A stretch of 25,492 bases of DNA from a virus, in IMG/VR virus record IMGVR_UViG_3300024346_000457, positions 1 to 25,492 of that record. The stretch is one strand, 5' to 3'. The notes under the pieces were generated by a model that was not told the DNA's origin, did not search any database, and worked only from the letters and a program-made list of their open reading frames with translations. Both the position numbers and the translations under genes were made by a program. Each line of letters opens with the position of its first letter. The stretch's first letter is position 1. This document shows, piece after piece, positions 25,155 to 25,492 of this stretch.

Positions 25155-25492
25155 ATGAAACTTATAGCAGAATATAACGACAGTAACCTAGAGGTTATTG
25201 AAGAGAAAGTTAACGGAAAAAAGACTCTTTGTATTGAGGGTATTTTTATGCAAGCTGATTCTAAAAATAGAAATGGCCGTATATATGAAAAAAGCATTTT
25301 AGAAAATGCCGTTAACAAATATGTAAAAGATCAAGTAAGTCAAGGTAGAGCCGTTGGGGAATTAAACCACCCTGAAGGTCCTACTATAAACTTAGATAAA
25401 GTTTCACATAAGATTACTGAACTCAAATTTGACGGAAGTAATGTTATTGGAAAGGCATCAATACTTAACACCCCAATGGGCAATATCGTAAC
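25155..25492 (+). CDS. gp21: Prohead core protease gp21, N-terminal part (cut by window end)
   Basis: The first 112 complete codons are visible. In T4, gp21 is the scaffold protease that digests the core and trims capsid proteins before packaging. The visible part has MKLIAEYNDSNLEVIEEKVN, EGIFMQADSKNRNGRIYEKS, and the conserved block GRAVGELNHPEGPTINLDKV followed by SHKITEL. The His of NHP is probably the catalytic His. The catalytic Ser would lie beyond the window. The Shine-Dalgarno is weak (CGGAA). It lies 16 nt after the core protein, in the T4 order. Confidence 0.94.
   Translation, partial: MKLIAEYNDSNLEVIEEKVNGKKTLCIEGIFMQADSKNRNGRIYEKSILENAVNKYVKDQVSQGRAVGELNHPEGPTINLDKVSHKITELKFDGSNVIGKASILNTPMGNIV

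Noticed and set aside
1-25492. tRNA genes, CRISPR arrays, IS elements, integrase or metabolic genes
   Set aside because: The gaps between genes are at most 83 nt and hold only promoters and ribosome sites. The repeats are in-frame coding modules of fibres, not CRISPR-type direct repeats.

Overview
The window is a piece of a T4-like (Tevenvirinae-type) contractile-tailed phage genome, very probably marine. It is AT-rich and almost entirely coding, and every gene I can support is on the + strand. The T4 late-gene order 13-14-15-16-17-18-19-20-(67/68)-21 is intact from about 16.6 kb to the right edge. The fibre repeat motifs and the shape of the neck, tail and head proteins resemble T4-like phages of marine cyanobacteria and pelagic proteobacteria. 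The host cannot be read from the sequence. No auxiliary metabolic gene, tRNA, integrase, IS element or CRISPR array was seen.

Left region (1-15774, about 15.8 kb): three giant fibre/adhesin genes in a row. Fibre 1 is open at the left edge (at least 1915 residues visible) and ends in an S74-type self-cleaving intramolecular chaperone. Fibre 2 (1279 residues, GTG start) has the fibre N-terminus and YYT-AR repeats but no chaperone, ending instead in a compact beta-rich domain. Fibre 3 (2041 residues) again ends in an S74 chaperone. All three are mosaics of short repeats (WxAGNDGSGSGLDADLLDG, YYTxARxxxxIS, FYDxDNTxYYxxP) with larger globular inserts. In T4 the baseplate/whisker genes 10-12 and wac lie to the left of gene 13.

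Junction (15764-16627): three small genes of 60, 109 and 94 residues lie between the fibres and the neck genes. Only the 109-residue one resembles a family I know, and that family has no known function.

Morphogenesis region (16643-25492): neck proteins gp13 and gp14, tail completion protein gp15, small and large terminase gp16/gp17, tail sheath gp18, tail tube gp19, portal gp20, a 55-residue prohead core protein, and the N-terminal part of the prohead protease gp21, cut by the window edge. Together these make the portal-neck-tail axis, fill the head and mature it.

Regulation: six exact copies of the T4 late promoter element TATAAATA lie 21-63 nt upstream of genes, dividing the window into about six late transcription units: fibre 2; fibre 3 plus the 60-residue gene; the small genes plus 13-17; 18-19; 20; and the core protein plus 21. 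Two promoters are followed at once by a GAGG...CCTC hairpin at the predicted transcript 5' end, one lies inside a perfect 18-bp palindrome and so reads as a late promoter on both strands, and the fibre 2 and fibre 3 starts are overlapped by tiny out-of-frame ORFs. These regulatory details and the fibre repeat architecture are the least ordinary parts of the window.
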